A stretch of 64,000 bases of DNA, from contig NZ_JACIJF010000003.1 of assembly GCF_014199255.1 (NCBI RefSeq), forward strand, positions 62,001 through 126,000, in the 5' to 3' direction. The first letter of the stretch is position 1. Every line of letters starts with the position of its first letter. The stretch comes from Sphingomonas xinjiangensis (lineage in GTDB: Bacteria; Pseudomonadota; Alphaproteobacteria; Sphingomonadales; Sphingomonadaceae). Both the position numbers and the translations under genes were made by a program. The notes beneath the pieces are model-generated. The model ran no database searches. It saw only the letters and a program-made list of their open reading frames with translations, and was not told the DNA's origin. Positions 48,023 through 57,210 of this stretch are shown in pieces.

Positions 48023-49807
48023 ATGCGTACACTCGAACGGTTCGACAATCTGGTGCAGATGTTCTTCACGCGGGCACGCGAGAAGGGCGATGCGCCGTTC
48101 CTGTGGCACAAGGCCGAGGGAGCGTGGCAGCCGACCAGCTGGGCACAGGCGGCGCGCCAGGTCGCGAGCCTGGCCAATGCGTTCCAGGAGCTGGGGCTGA
48201 AGCCGGGCGACCGGGTGATGCTGGTGGCGGAGAACCGGCCGGAATTCTGCATCACCGACCTGGCGATCATGGCCGCGGGCTGCGTGAGCGTTCCGACCTA
48301 CACCACCAATACCGAACGCGACCATCTGCACATCATCGAGAATTCGGGTGCGTGCGCAGTCGTGGTCGCCAATGCCAAGCTGGCCAAGACGCTGCTGCCT
48401 GCCGCGATCCGATCCTCGTCGGCACGGATGATCATCGGCATCGAGGACCTGCGCATCGGGCAGCAGGGCAGCCTTGCCTTTCACGACTGGCATCAGCTGA
48501 TCGCGCAGCACGCCGCCGATCCCGAGCGGATCGCCGCGCAGGCTGCCTTCGCCCGTTCGGACCTGGCGTGCATCATCTATACCAGTGGCACCGGCGGCTC
48601 CCCGCGCGGGGTGATGCAGCATCACGGCGCGATCCTGCACAACGTCAATGGCTGCTGTACCGTGATCTCCGAGGATTTCGGCTGGGAAGACGAAGTGTTC
48701 CTGTCCTTCCTCCCGCTATCGCACGCGTACGAGCATAGCGGCGGGCAGTTCTTCCCGATCGGGCTGGGCGCGCAGATCTATTATTCCGAAGGCCTCGAAA
48801 AGCTCGCCTCGAACATCGAGGAAGTGCGGCCGACGATCATGGTGGTCGTGCCGCGGCTGTTCGAAGTGCTGCGCACCCGCATCACCAAGCAAGTTGAGAA
48901 ACAGGGCAAGTTTGCCAACTACCTGCTCGCCAAGGCGCTTGAGCTTGGTGGGAAGAGGGCCGCGGGCACCGGCTCGGTGTTCGACAAGCCGGCCCAGCTG
49001 CTGATCAACGCCACGCTGAAGCCCAAGATATCCAAGCGCTTCGGCGGGCGGATCAAGGCGATGGTGTCGGGCGGAGCGCCGCTCAATCCCGAAGTCGGCA
49101 TCTTCTTCGACTCGCTGGGGCTCACGCTGCTCCAAGGCTACGGCCAGACCGAGGCCGCGCCGGTGATCTCGTGCAACCGGCCCCAGGCCGGGCTCAAGCA
49201 CGACACGGTCGGGCCGCCGCTCGCCAACACCGAGGTCCGCATCGCCGAGGATGGCGAGATCCTGGTGCGCGGAGAGCTGATCATGCACGGCTATTGGCGC
49301 AACGAGGAAGAGACCGCGCGGGTGCTGAAAGACGGGTGGCTCCACACCGGCGACATCGGCAATATCGATGCGCAGGGCCGCATCCAGATCACCGACCGCA
49401 AGAAGGACATCATCGTCAACGACAAGGGCGACAATGTCGCGCCGCAAAAGGTGGAGGGCATGCTGACCCTCCAAAGCGAGATCGTCCAGGCGATGATCGC
49501 CGGCGACAAGAAGCCGTACATGACCGCAGTGATCGTCCCCGACCCCGAATGGACGCAGGAATGGTGCGCCAGGAACGGAACCCGGTGCAGCTTCCGCGAC
49601 CTGAGCCGCGACCCGGAATACAAGGCGGCGGTGGGCAAGGCAGTGGAGCGCGTGAACCGCGACCTTTCGGTGACCGAGCGGGTGCGCAAGTTCATCATCG
49701 CCGACGCGCCATTCACCATCGAGAACGAGCAGCTGACGCCCAGCCTGAAGATCCGCCGGCACATCCTGAAGCAGGTCTATGGCGAGCGGCTGGACGCGCT
49801 GTATTGA
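48023..49807 (+). CDS. AMP-forming acyl-CoA synthetase (long-chain, FadD15-like)
   Basis: A 594-residue adenylate-forming enzyme that activates fatty acids to acyl-CoA. P-loop: CIIYTSGTGGSPRGVMQHHG near residue 190; A5: LLQGYGQTEAAPVISCNRP; A7-A8: DGWLHTGDIGNIDAQGRIQI with TDRKKDIIVNDKGDNVAPQK; a late Lys in PSLKIRRHIL closes the catalytic domain. ATG 48023 follows GGGGAGAAGG; GTG/ATG 47990 is a less likely start. Chain length cannot be told. A terminator follows. Confidence 0.93.
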   Translation: MRTLERFDNLVQMFFTRAREKGDAPFLWHKAEGAWQPTSWAQAARQVASLANAFQELGLKPGDRVMLVAENRPEFCITDLAIMAAGCVSVPTYTTNTERDHLHIIENSGACAVVVANAKLAKTLLPAAIRSSSARMIIGIEDLRIGQQGSLAFHDWHQLIAQHAADPERIAAQAAFARSDLACIIYTSGTGGSPRGVMQHHGAILHNVNGCCTVISEDFGWEDEVFLSFLPLSHAYEHSGGQFFPIGLGAQIYYSEGLEKLASNIEEVRPTIMVVVPRLFEVLRTRITKQVEKQGKFANYLLAKALELGGKRAAGTGSVFDKPAQLLINATLKPKISKRFGGRIKAMVSGGAPLNPEVGIFFDSLGLTLLQGYGQTEAAPVISCNRPQAGLKHDTVGPPLANTEVRIAEDGEILVRGELIMHGYWRNEEETARVLKDGWLHTGDIGNIDAQGRIQITDRKKDIIVNDKGDNVAPQKVEGMLTLQSEIVQAMIAGDKKPYMTAVIVPDPEWTQEWCARNGTRCSFRDLSRDPEYKAAVGKAVERVNRDLSVTERVRKFIIADAPFTIENEQLTPSLKIRRHILKQVYGERLDALY

Positions 49808-49814
49808 GGCGCTT

Positions 49815-49960
49815 TAGCCCCTCCCCTTTAGGGAAGAGGCTGGGGTGGGCGCGGAAGAGGCCGGGGGTCGATCCCCCGGCCTTTTCCTTTTTGCCGCCAG
49901 GTCGGGTGCTCGCTTGCGCTCGCCACCCATTCCCGGCCCCTCCCTTTCGAGGAGGCAAGA
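49815..49960. repeat. palindromic intergenic repeat, type II (copy 5), with terminator core
   Basis: cccctcccctttagggaaga, ggctggggtgggcg at the left and cgccacccattcccggcccc, tccctttcgaggagg at the right mirror each other. The terminator at 49859-49893 is the centre. Related to copies at 37330 and 39532. Confidence 0.7.
49859..49893. terminator. rho-independent terminator between convergent genes
   Basis: ggccggggg (49859-49867) pairs with cccccggcc (49873-49881), loop tcgat, then ttttcctttttg. It ends the acyl-CoA synthetase transcript; the opposite strand has a weaker run for the peptidase gene. Confidence 0.85.
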
Positions 49961-49968
49961 AGGTCGGG

Positions 49969-52830
49969 TTACTTCTCCGCCTTCTCCGGGACCACGATCA
50001 TGGTCCAGTCCTTTTCGGGGCGCAGATACTTCACCGCCAGCGCCTGGATATCCGCCGGGGTGACCCGCGAATAATCCTGCGCCAGCGTCTGCACGCCCTG
50101 CACGATCGCGGGATCGTAGCTGCCGCCGGCGACCAGCCGCATCCAGAACATGTTGCCGCTGGAGGCGCGCAGAATCTGCTGCTTGAGCGGCGCCACGGCA
50201 CGTTCCAGTTCGTCGGCGTCAATCGGCTTTGCGACCAGATCGGCGGCGATGTCGCGCGAAAGCTTGAAGAAGAAGTCGGTCTTGTCGGGCGGCACCATGC
50301 CCAGCGCGATCAGCTTGCCGCCCGCGGTCATGCCGAGCGGCCACTGGCTGGCGACGTTGGGCGAATAGCTCACCCCGGCCTGGCTGCGCAGCTGATCGAT
50401 CAGGCGGTCGCGGAACACCGCCGCCAGCAGATCGAGCCTGCGGCTTTCGGTGATCTCGGCAGTGCCGCCACCGGTCGGCCAGGCGATCGCCGCGGCGGCC
50501 TGATCGCTCTTGCCGGTATGGGTACGCACCACGGGCGCCGCGACATGCGCGGGGAAGACGACCGGCGCAGCGGGCACGCCCGCGGCGGCGCGCGGCTTGA
50601 GCGCACCAAAGGTCGCGGCCACGGCTTGCACCGTCGCCTCGGCTTCCATGTCGCCGAACACTTCAACTTCGATCGGGCCGGTCGCGAGCAGCGGCTCCCA
50701 GAACGCGCGGAAGGATTCAGGCGTGGTCGCGCCGATCACTTCGCGCGTGGGCAAGCCGAAGCGCTGGTCGCCCGAACGGCTGAGCCTTTCCAGGTCGCGG
50801 CCGAGCACGCCGTCGGGCGAAGCGGAAAGCCCGGCATAGCCAGACAGCATCGCCGCCTTGGCGCGCAGCACCGGGTTCGGGTCCCAGGTGGGATAGGCCA
50901 GCTTGGTCGCGAACAGGCGAAGCTGATCGGCAAGATCGGCCTTGTTGGTTTGCCCGGTGAAGGCAAACGCGTCCTCGGAAATGTCGAAGTTGAGGCCGAT
51001 CTGGCGATTGCCAGTGAGCGCGTCGAGCTCTTCCTGGCCAAGCTTGCCGATGCCGCTGGCCATCAGCGCGGGCTCGCCGGCCCAGAGCGGCGTCGCACGG
51101 TCGGCCGGCACCGCGTTCAGGCCGCGGCCGAAGCGGACATTGACATAGACTTTGCCCGTTTCCGACGCGTCGGGCCGCATCAGCAGCCGCACGCCGTTGG
51201 ACAGCACCACCTTTTCGATGTCGACGCCCTGAAGCAGCGGTTCGCGGCTGGTCACGGTCGCCGGCTTGCCGAGCTTGGGCAGCTGGTTGATGTTAACGGT
51301 GCCGATCGCCTTGCGCTTGCCCACGCCGGTGACGTTGGCCTGAAGCGCGGCGGTGACCTTGGTCACGGCCTGCGGATCGGGGGTGCGGGTGTTGACCAGC
51401 GCGCGCACCGCCGTGCCTTCGAACACGCGCTTCGACGCGGTCTGCACGGTGGCGGGGGTGAACATCTTGGCGGCGATCGCCTGCTTCAGAATGTCGTAGC
51501 TTGCCTGGGGCGTGGTGACCGTTTCGTTGATGTCGACCGCTTCGACCAGATCGTCCGCCAGTTTTGCGCCCGCCTCGACCGGGGCGGTGTTGATGCGCTG
51601 CTGCATCGACGCGCCGATCTCGGCGAGTTCGCGGTCGATCTCGGCCTGGGTCGGCGGCGTCGCGGCGGCATCGGCGATCATGCCACGCACTTCGCGCAGC
51701 GAGCCCTCCCAATCGTCGCCCGAAGGCAGCACCTGCACGGTGGTGATGTTGGCCGAGCGCGCGATGTCGCTCAAGTCGGCGCCGGCGGCGATGAACGGCC
51801 CGCCCGAGCGCGCACGCGATTCCAGCCGCCGGTTGATGATGCGGATCGCGACCATGTCGACCATGCGCTTCTGGTTGAAGATCACCGTGTCGGAGAACAC
51901 CGTCCAGGGACGCACGATCGCCATCATCGCCACGGGCTGCAACGCGGGTTCCACCAGGCTGGCGGCGATGGGATGGCCGGTTTCGGGTTTGCCGAAATCG
52001 GGGCTCTTGGGCGCGGGGCCGACGCCTTTCCACGCGCTGAAATGCTTGACGACCATCGCTTCGAGCACCGCGGGATCCACATCGCCCGAGATGATCACGG
52101 TCGCGCGTTCCGGCCGGTACCAGCGGTCGTGGAACGACTGCACGCTGGCGGGGGTCGCGGCAGTCAGCGTTTCGGGCGTGCCGATCGGCTCGCGGTCAGA
52201 CAGCAGCTGGCCGGCGAACATCAGGTCCAGCATCTGGTCCTGCAGGCGCTTCTGCGGCCCGGGCTGCTCGCGCCCTTCGGCCATCACCACCGGGCGTTCG
52301 GCATTGAGCGAGGTCGCGTTGATGATCGGCCCCGTCATCATGCCGGCCAGGATCTTCATGCTTTCGTCCAGCCCGGCGGGCGTCGCCATGGGCAGGTCAA
52401 GCTTGTACACGGTCTGGGTGAAGGTGGTGCTGGCGTTGCTGTCCGACCCGAAGGTCACGCCCAGACGCTGCCAGATGCGCTTAGAGTCGCCATCGGGCAC
52501 GTGCACCGATCCACGGAAAGAGAGATGTTCGAGCAAGTGGGCGAAGCCGCGCTCGCTCTCCTGCTCCATCAGCGAGCCGGCATCGATCCGCACGCGAACC
52601 GCGACCTGGCCCGGCGGGACGCCGTTCTTGCGCACCGCGTAGCGCACACCGTTCGAGAGCCGGCCGAATTTCCACTCCGCGTCATGAACCAGGTCGCTGC
52701 CCTTGTAGAGCCACGGATCGTCCGCGATCTGGACCTGGCGAGGAGCGGTCTGCGCCACGACCGGCAGAACCGGGTTGAGCGAAAGAACAGCAAAAGAAGC
52801 GAGAAGCGCGGTGCGCAAGGAACGAAGCAT
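49969..52830 (-). CDS. M16-family zinc metallopeptidase, exported
   Basis: A 953-residue periplasmic protease. Signal: LRSLRTALLASFAVLSLNPV, cleavage near VAQ. It opens with WKFGRLSNGVRYAVRKNGVP and RIDAGSLMEQESERGFAHLL, followed by the inverted zinc site HLLEH (residues 98-102) and ERPVVMAEGREQPGPQKRL where the third ligand Glu lies. Three more M16 domains follow, with GDVDPAVLEAMVVKHF, YVNVRFGRGLNAVP and RDRLIDQLRSQAGVSYSPNV. Substrates of such proteases are misfolded or oligopeptides; not known here. ATG 52830. The frame on the plus strand opposite is a codon-bias shadow. Confidence 0.93.
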   Translation of the reverse strand: MLRSLRTALLASFAVLSLNPVLPVVAQTAPRQVQIADDPWLYKGSDLVHDAEWKFGRLSNGVRYAVRKNGVPPGQVAVRVRIDAGSLMEQESERGFAHLLEHLSFRGSVHVPDGDSKRIWQRLGVTFGSDSNASTTFTQTVYKLDLPMATPAGLDESMKILAGMMTGPIINATSLNAERPVVMAEGREQPGPQKRLQDQMLDLMFAGQLLSDREPIGTPETLTAATPASVQSFHDRWYRPERATVIISGDVDPAVLEAMVVKHFSAWKGVGPAPKSPDFGKPETGHPIAASLVEPALQPVAMMAIVRPWTVFSDTVIFNQKRMVDMVAIRIINRRLESRARSGGPFIAAGADLSDIARSANITTVQVLPSGDDWEGSLREVRGMIADAAATPPTQAEIDRELAEIGASMQQRINTAPVEAGAKLADDLVEAVDINETVTTPQASYDILKQAIAAKMFTPATVQTASKRVFEGTAVRALVNTRTPDPQAVTKVTAALQANVTGVGKRKAIGTVNINQLPKLGKPATVTSREPLLQGVDIEKVVLSNGVRLLMRPDASETGKVYVNVRFGRGLNAVPADRATPLWAGEPALMASGIGKLGQEELDALTGNRQIGLNFDISEDAFAFTGQTNKADLADQLRLFATKLAYPTWDPNPVLRAKAAMLSGYAGLSASPDGVLGRDLERLSRSGDQRFGLPTREVIGATTPESFRAFWEPLLATGPIEVEVFGDMEAEATVQAVAATFGALKPRAAAGVPAAPVVFPAHVAAPVVRTHTGKSDQAAAAIAWPTGGGTAEITESRRLDLLAAVFRDRLIDQLRSQAGVSYSPNVASQWPLGMTAGGKLIALGMVPPDKTDFFFKLSRDIAADLVAKPIDADELERAVAPLKQQILRASSGNMFWMRLVAGGSYDPAIVQGVQTLAQDYSRVTPADIQALAVKYLRPEKDWTMIVVPEKAEK

Positions 52831-52986
52831 GCGGCCTCATCTAATGGGGACGGCCCGCCCATGCCAGCACCAAGCTTTCGCGGAGGTGTACGAGTTGGGC
52901 CGCGATTTCCGTCACATGGGCCGGGAAACCAACTGTTTCCGCCTCCCCGGCTTGATCGTGCCTGCGCACGAGGCCACATGGGCGCC

Positions 52987-53565
52987 ATGCTGATCGAGAC
53001 CGAACCGACGCCGAACCCCGCGACGCTCAAGTTCCTGCCGGGCCGCCCGGTTATGGACGCCGGCACCCGCGACTTTGCCACGCCCGAAGAGGCCGAAGCC
53101 TCGCCGCTTGCCGACGCGCTGTTCGGACTGGGTGACGTGACCGGCGTGTTCTTCGGCCGCGACTTCATTTCGGTCACCGCGGCGCCGGGTGTCGAGTGGA
53201 ACGGCTTGAAGCCCGATGTGCTCGGTATCCTGCTCGATCACTTCTCCGCCAACATGCCGCTGTTCCGCCAGGGCAGCGCCGCGGGCTTCAGCGTGCCGCC
53301 CGAAGCCGCCGACTTCGGCGGCGACAATCCCGAGGACGCCGACATCGTCGCGCAGATCCGCGAGCTGATCGACACCCGCGTCCGCCCGGCCGTGGCCAAT
53401 GACGGCGGCGACATCGTCTATCGCGGGTTCGACGCGGGCAAGGTCTATCTCCAGATGCAGGGCGCCTGTTCAGGCTGCCCCTCGTCCAGCGCCACGCTCA
53501 AGAATGGCATCGAGCAGCTGCTCAAGCACTACGTCCCGGAAGTAACCGAAGTACGGGCCGTCTGA
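52987..53565 (+). CDS. NfuA-type Fe-S carrier (NifU domain)
   Basis: A 192-residue carrier with an N-terminal Nfu domain (LIETEPTPNPATLKFLPGRP, DALFGLGDVTGVFFGRDFIS) and a C-terminal NifU-like domain: TRVRPAVANDGGDIVYRGFD and QMQGACSGCPSSSATLKNG, where the CSGC pair binds the [4Fe-4S] cluster. It delivers clusters made by SUF. ATG 52987 is the usual family start; ATG 52978 with GAGG 4 bases upstream adds three residues. It is divergent from the M16 gene and followed by the nitroreductase. Confidence 0.93.
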   Translation: MLIETEPTPNPATLKFLPGRPVMDAGTRDFATPEEAEASPLADALFGLGDVTGVFFGRDFISVTAAPGVEWNGLKPDVLGILLDHFSANMPLFRQGSAAGFSVPPEAADFGGDNPEDADIVAQIRELIDTRVRPAVANDGGDIVYRGFDAGKVYLQMQGACSGCPSSSATLKNGIEQLLKHYVPEVTEVRAV

Positions 53566-53600
53566 GCAGCCGGTTTCCAGCGACTTAAGGATATACGAAC

Positions 53601-54191
53601 ATGGGCCGCCCCTTGGACGACGCCGGACTCGATACGATCTTCCGCACCGCCCGCAGCTATAACGGCTACACGGACGCGCCGGTCACGCAGGATGATATCC
53701 GGCGCATCTACGAACTGACCAAGCTGGCACCGACTTCGGTGAACCAGCAGTCCGCCCGCTTCGTGTGGTGCACCACGCCCGAAGCGAAGGAAACGCTGGC
53801 GTCGCTCGCCAGCGGCAGCAATCCGGACAAGATCCGCAAGGCACCCGCCACTGTCATCATCGGCATGGACCTGGGTTTCCACGAGCATCTCGACTGGCTG
53901 TTTCCACATGCGCCCGGCGCACGCGACTGGTTCCCCGAAGAGAGCCGCCGCGATCACGCGCTGCGCAATTCCTCGCTCCAAGGCGCTTTTCTTATCGTCG
54001 CCGCGCGCGCGCTGGGGTTCGACACCGGCCCCATGTCGGGGTTCGACAATGCCAAGGTTGACGAAGCGTTCTTCAGCGACCAGCCGGGGGTGAAGTCCAA
54101 CTTCATCTGCACCCTAGGCCATGGCGATCCTTCCACCATCCACGACCGGCTCCCCCGGCCCGAATTCGAACGGTTCAATCGCGTCGTCTGA
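53601..54191 (+). CDS. nitroreductase family, RutE/HadB-type (malonic semialdehyde reductase)
   Basis: A 196-residue FMN protein. It starts LDDAGLDTIFRTARSYNGYT and has ELTKLAPTSVNQQSARFVWC, then LASGSNPDKIRKAPATVIIG and NSSLQGAFLIVAARALGFDT, with GPMSGFDNAKVDEAFF, all diagnostic for RutE relatives. RutE reduces malonic semialdehyde in uracil breakdown, but no other rut genes are here, so the substrate is uncertain. ATG 53601 follows AAGGAT. It ends 4 bases before tsaB. Confidence 0.88.
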   Translation: MGRPLDDAGLDTIFRTARSYNGYTDAPVTQDDIRRIYELTKLAPTSVNQQSARFVWCTTPEAKETLASLASGSNPDKIRKAPATVIIGMDLGFHEHLDWLFPHAPGARDWFPEESRRDHALRNSSLQGAFLIVAARALGFDTGPMSGFDNAKVDEAFFSDQPGVKSNFICTLGHGDPSTIHDRLPRPEFERFNRVV

Positions 54192-54195
54192 GGGC

Positions 54196-54828
54196 GTGAG
54201 AACCCTCGTCATCGAAACCGCCACCGCCGCCTGTTCGGTCGCGCTGCTGGAAGGCGGCGCGGTGATCGCGCGGGGACATGACGTGGTGGGGCGCGGCCAT
54301 GCCGAGCGGCTGGTGCCGATGATCGCCGAGCTGCCGGGTCAGGGCCGCGCCGACCGCATCCTGGTCGATGTCGGGCCGGGCAGCTTCACTGGGGTGCGCG
54401 TCGGGCTGGCCGCAGCGCGGGGCTTGGCGATCGGCTGGAGCATACCCGTATTCGGATATTCCTCGATGGCGCTGATCGCCGCCGCCCGCTTCCACGCCGA
54501 TCCCGATCTCGCTACGCTGGCCGTCACACTCGAAGGCGGACATGGCGAGGTCTTCATGCAGGCATTCACGTCTCCCCCGTTCCGGGAAGAAAGCCAGCTG
54601 CTTTCGCTTGCGCCGCCCGCGGCGCTTGCGGCACTGGGTACGCGCCGCGCATTCGGCAGCGGTGTGCAGCGCCTGTCGGCGCTCGCCCCCGATATGGACT
54701 TGCACGACGCGCTGCCCGATGCGGCCGATGCCGCGCTGCTCCCGGCCGAATTCGCAGCATTGCCGCCACGCCCCATCTATGGCCGCGCGCCGGACGCGAA
54801 GACGCTGGCCGAACGGGGTCTGGCATGA
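54196..54828 (+). CDS. tsaB: tRNA threonylcarbamoyladenosine protein TsaB
   Basis: A 210-residue ASKHA-fold protein, partner of TsaD in making t6A at position 37 of ANN-decoding tRNAs. It begins LVIETATAACSVALLEGGAV and has HAERLVPMIAELPGQGRADR, VDVGPGSFTGVRVGLAAARG and ALIAAARFHA. GTG 54196 is the homology start; ATG 54121 would add 25 residues inside the nitroreductase gene. It overlaps rimI by 4 bases. Confidence 0.93.
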   Translation: MRTLVIETATAACSVALLEGGAVIARGHDVVGRGHAERLVPMIAELPGQGRADRILVDVGPGSFTGVRVGLAAARGLAIGWSIPVFGYSSMALIAAARFHADPDLATLAVTLEGGHGEVFMQAFTSPPFREESQLLSLAPPAALAALGTRRAFGSGVQRLSALAPDMDLHDALPDAADAALLPAEFAALPPRPIYGRAPDAKTLAERGLA

Positions 54829-55295
54829 GCGTGAACCTGGTCGAATTGCGAGAGGGCGGCGCGCAAGACCTCACCTCCGTAAACCAGATCATGCAGGATG
54901 CATTTGACCCGCAATACGGCGAAGCCTGGACCAAGCCGCAGTGCATGGGCATGCTTTCCCTGCCCGGCGTCTGGCTGACTATCGCAAACAGCGATGGCGT
55001 GGATGCCGGTTTTGCTTTGGCCCGCGAAGTGGCCGGGGACGCCGAGTTGTTGCTGCTTGCGACGCGCAAGGCGACTCAGCGGCGCGGCATCGGCGCGACA
55101 TTGGTCCGCGCAGTAATCGCCGAAGCGCACGCCCGCGGTGCTGAGCAACTTCATCTTGAGGTACGTGCCGGTAATGATGCCGTGCGGCTATACTGTAGCG
55201 CAGGCTTTGCAAAAGTCGGCGAACGCAAAGACTATTACAAAGGCCGGACCGGTGAATTGTTCAACGCCCAAACCTTCGCCCGTGTCTTGCGGTAA
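54825..55295 (+). CDS. rimI: ribosomal-protein-alanine N-acetyltransferase
   Basis: A 156-residue GNAT acetyltransferase that acetylates the N-terminus of ribosomal protein S18. The acetyl-CoA motif LLLLATRKATQRRGIGATLV and RAVIAEAHARGAEQLHLEVR with LYCSAGFAKVGERKDYY are typical, as is coupling to tsaB. ATG 54825 overlaps the tsaB stop by 4 bases. RimI is the usual neighbour of TsaB. Confidence 0.9.
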   Translation: MSVNLVELREGGAQDLTSVNQIMQDAFDPQYGEAWTKPQCMGMLSLPGVWLTIANSDGVDAGFALAREVAGDAELLLLATRKATQRRGIGATLVRAVIAEAHARGAEQLHLEVRAGNDAVRLYCSAGFAKVGERKDYYKGRTGELFNAQTFARVLR

Positions 55296-55323
55296 AAATT
55301 CGCAGAACTAAGGGTTAATCGGG

Positions 55324-55338
55324 TTGCACCTTGTGCAA
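55324..55338 (+). promoter_or_regulatory. small inverted repeat before mucR, possible operator
   Basis: ttgcac (55324-55329) and gtgcaa (55333-55338) with a 3-base spacer lie 64 bases upstream of the MucR-type ATG. MucR/Ros proteins often control their own genes, which makes this a candidate site; not proven. Confidence 0.35.
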
Positions 55339-55401
55339 AATGGTCCGATAGGAGCCGAAGAGGGACAGTAATAGTCACCCGTTCGGGTCGAAAGGAATAT
55401 C

Positions 55402-55818
55402 ATGGACTCTTCGTTGGAAATTCAGGAAACGCTGATTTCGCTGACCGCGGACATCGTCGCTGCGCATGTCAGCAACAACAGCGTGGCGGTTTCCGATCTT
55501 CCGCAGCTTATCCAGAATGTTCACGGCGCGCTGACCGGACTTGGCACCGCACCGGTTGAGCCTGAAGTGAAGCAGGAGCCCGCCGTGTCGGTTCGCGCGT
55601 CGGTAAAGCCCGATTACATCGTCTGCCTGGAAGACGGTAAGAAGCTGAAGATGCTGAAGCGCCACCTGATGACGCATTATCAGATGACGCCGGAGCAGTA
55701 CCGCGCCAAGTGGAACCTGCCTGCGGACTATCCGATGGTTGCTCCCAACTATGCCGAGCAGCGCCGCACCCTGGCCAAGAAGATCGGCCTGGGCACCAAG
55801 CGCCGCAAGACGCGCTAA
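55402..55818 (+). CDS. MucR/Ros family zinc-finger regulator
   Basis: A 138-residue DNA-binding protein of a group typical for alphaproteobacteria. It starts [20 protein letters not shown] and has a prokaryotic zinc finger near residue 75: [20 protein letters not shown] (Cys, Asp, two His as ligands), then [20 protein letters not shown], and ends [13 protein letters not shown]. Ros-type proteins act as repressors or nucleoid-organising factors of envelope and virulence genes; targets here are unknown. ATG 55402 follows AAAGGAAT. A terminator lies 20 bases after the stop. Confidence 0.92.
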   Translation: MDSSLEIQETLISLTADIVAAHVSNNSVAVSDLPQLIQNVHGALTGLGTAPVEPEVKQEPAVSVRASVKPDYIVCLEDGKKLKMLKRHLMTHYQMTPEQYRAKWNLPADYPMVAPNYAEQRRTLAKKIGLGTKRRKTR

Positions 55819-55837
55819 GCCAAACCGTTTCGCGCAC

Positions 55838-55871
55838 ACGCCGGCCCGGCAATCGCCGCGGCCGGCGTTTT
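55838..55871 (+). terminator. terminator after the MucR-type gene
   Basis: acgccggcc (55838-55846) pairs with ggccggcgt (55860-55868), followed by tttg. It is 20 bases after the stop. Confidence 0.75.
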
Positions 55872-55921
55872 GCTGCCGGGTTCCCCTTTCCCCATGGCGG
55901 CTTAGCCGCTACATCGGCGCC

Positions 55922-56344
55922 ATGCCGCGCAAGATCGACCTGGAAGCCCTGTGCCAAGAAAAGGGCCTGCGAATCACCGAACAACGCAAGGTGATCGCCC
56001 GCGTACTCTCCGACGCGGAAGACCATCCCGATGTCGAAAAGGTGTATGAGCGCGCCTCGGCGATCGATCCGGGCATCTCGATCGCGACGGTGTACCGTAC
56101 CGTGCGCCTGTTCGAGGAGGCTGGCATTCTCGACCGCCACGATTTCGGCGACGGCCGCGCCCGGTACGAGCCCGCTCCCGAGGCGCATCACGATCATTTG
56201 ATCGACGTCGAGAGCGGCCGCGTGATCGAATTCGTCGATCCCGAACTCGAGCTTCTGCAAAAGCAGATCGCCGAGCGGCTGGGCTTCCGGCTGGTCGATC
56301 ACCGGATGGAGCTTTATGGAGTCGCGCTCGACCGCAAGAATTGA
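55922..56344 (+). CDS. fur: Fur-family metal regulator, alphaproteobacterial Fur/Mur type
   Basis: A 140-residue regulator with an N-terminal winged helix (GLRITEQRKVIARVLSDAED, SIATVYRTVRLFEEAGILDR) and a metal-binding dimerisation domain, EAHHDHLIDVESGRVIEFVD. The first His cluster binds regulatory metal; the two Cys that follow in E. coli Fur (CLDCG) are Asp, Val and Glu-Ser here, as in alphaproteobacterial Mur/Fur proteins. It may sense Mn or Fe. ATG 55922. The plsC-like gene overlaps its 3' end by 29 bases. Confidence 0.88.
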   Translation: MPRKIDLEALCQEKGLRITEQRKVIARVLSDAEDHPDVEKVYERASAIDPGISIATVYRTVRLFEEAGILDRHDFGDGRARYEPAPEAHHDHLIDVESGRVIEFVDPELELLQKQIAERLGFRLVDHRMELYGVALDRKN

Positions 56345-57203
56345 CCCGCGGCGCGCGCAGGCGGCCGAAGGTCATGTCACGCGTCTGACCGCCGCCGAAC
56401 TGGCGCGGATGTGGGCGCGTGTCGCCCTGTTGCTGCTGGCGGTGCTTACGCATGTGCCCCTGCACGGGCTTTGGCGACTGTTCCGCCTGCGCTCCCCCTG
56501 GCCGCAGCGCTTTCTTGGGCTGGTTGCGCGGATCGCCGGAGCGCGCGTGACCAGGATCGGTACGCCGCGGCGGCACGACGCCTTCCATCTTTCCAATCAC
56601 GTGAACTGGATCGACATCCTTGCGCTGGGCGGCGCCAGCGGAACGGCGTTCGTCGCGAAATCGGAGATCGGCGAGGCGGCCGTGGTCGGCTGGCTCGCCG
56701 GGCTGAACCGCACCGTTTATATCAAGCGCGAGAACCGCATGGGCGTGGCCGGTCAGATCAACCAGGTCCGCCAGGCGCTGGGCGATCATTGCGCAATCAC
56801 GATCTTCCCCGAAGGCACCACCACCGACGGCAAGTCACTGTTGCCGTTCAAGACGCCGATGCTGCGCGTGCTGGAGCCGCCACCGCCCGGCATCCTGGTG
56901 CAGCCGGTGATGCTGGACTATGGCGCAGCCGGTGAGGAGATCGGGTGGATCGGCCAGGAAAGCGGGCTGAACAATGCCCGGCGCGTCCTGGCGCGCAAGG
57001 GCAGCTTTCCATTGCGCGTGCACTTCCTCGACCCCTTCGATCCTGCCCAATTTCCGGGCCGCAAGGCGATCGCCGCGGAAGCGCGGCGGCGGATCGATGC
57101 GGCACTGACTCAGGCGCTGGGCCACCCGCCCCGCCCCTTTGCCTATGCCGACGAACCGATCGGGTATCGCACCCCTCCCCCTGCGGCGGCAGATTGCGTA
57201 TAG
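56316..57203 (+). CDS. lysophospholipid acyltransferase (PlsC domain)
   Basis: A 295-residue membrane acyltransferase of phospholipid synthesis. One helix (VALLLLAVLTHVPLHGLW) anchors it. The catalytic HX4D is SNHVNWIDILAL near residue 93, and TIFPEGTTTDGKSLLPFKTP follows as the acceptor-binding motif. It transfers an acyl chain to lysophosphatidic acid or ornithine lipid precursors; which one is open. ATG 56316 has GGAG 4 bases upstream, inside the fur gene, overlapping it by 29 bases. The miaB gene begins 8 bases after the stop. Confidence 0.85.
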   Translation: MESRSTARIDPRRAQAAEGHVTRLTAAELARMWARVALLLLAVLTHVPLHGLWRLFRLRSPWPQRFLGLVARIAGARVTRIGTPRRHDAFHLSNHVNWIDILALGGASGTAFVAKSEIGEAAVVGWLAGLNRTVYIKRENRMGVAGQINQVRQALGDHCAITIFPEGTTTDGKSLLPFKTPMLRVLEPPPPGILVQPVMLDYGAAGEEIGWIGQESGLNNARRVLARKGSFPLRVHFLDPFDPAQFPGRKAIAAEARRRIDAALTQALGHPPRPFAYADEPIGYRTPPPAAADCV

Positions 57204-57210
57204 GGCCGCC

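Noticed and set aside
49171..53565. 1,464-codon open frame on the plus strand
   Set aside because: It lies antisense to the M16 peptidase and through the acyl-CoA synthetase and NfuA-type genes. The only natural part is the NfuA-type protein at its end. The rest is repetitive Arg/Gly/His, as expected from high-GC codon bias.
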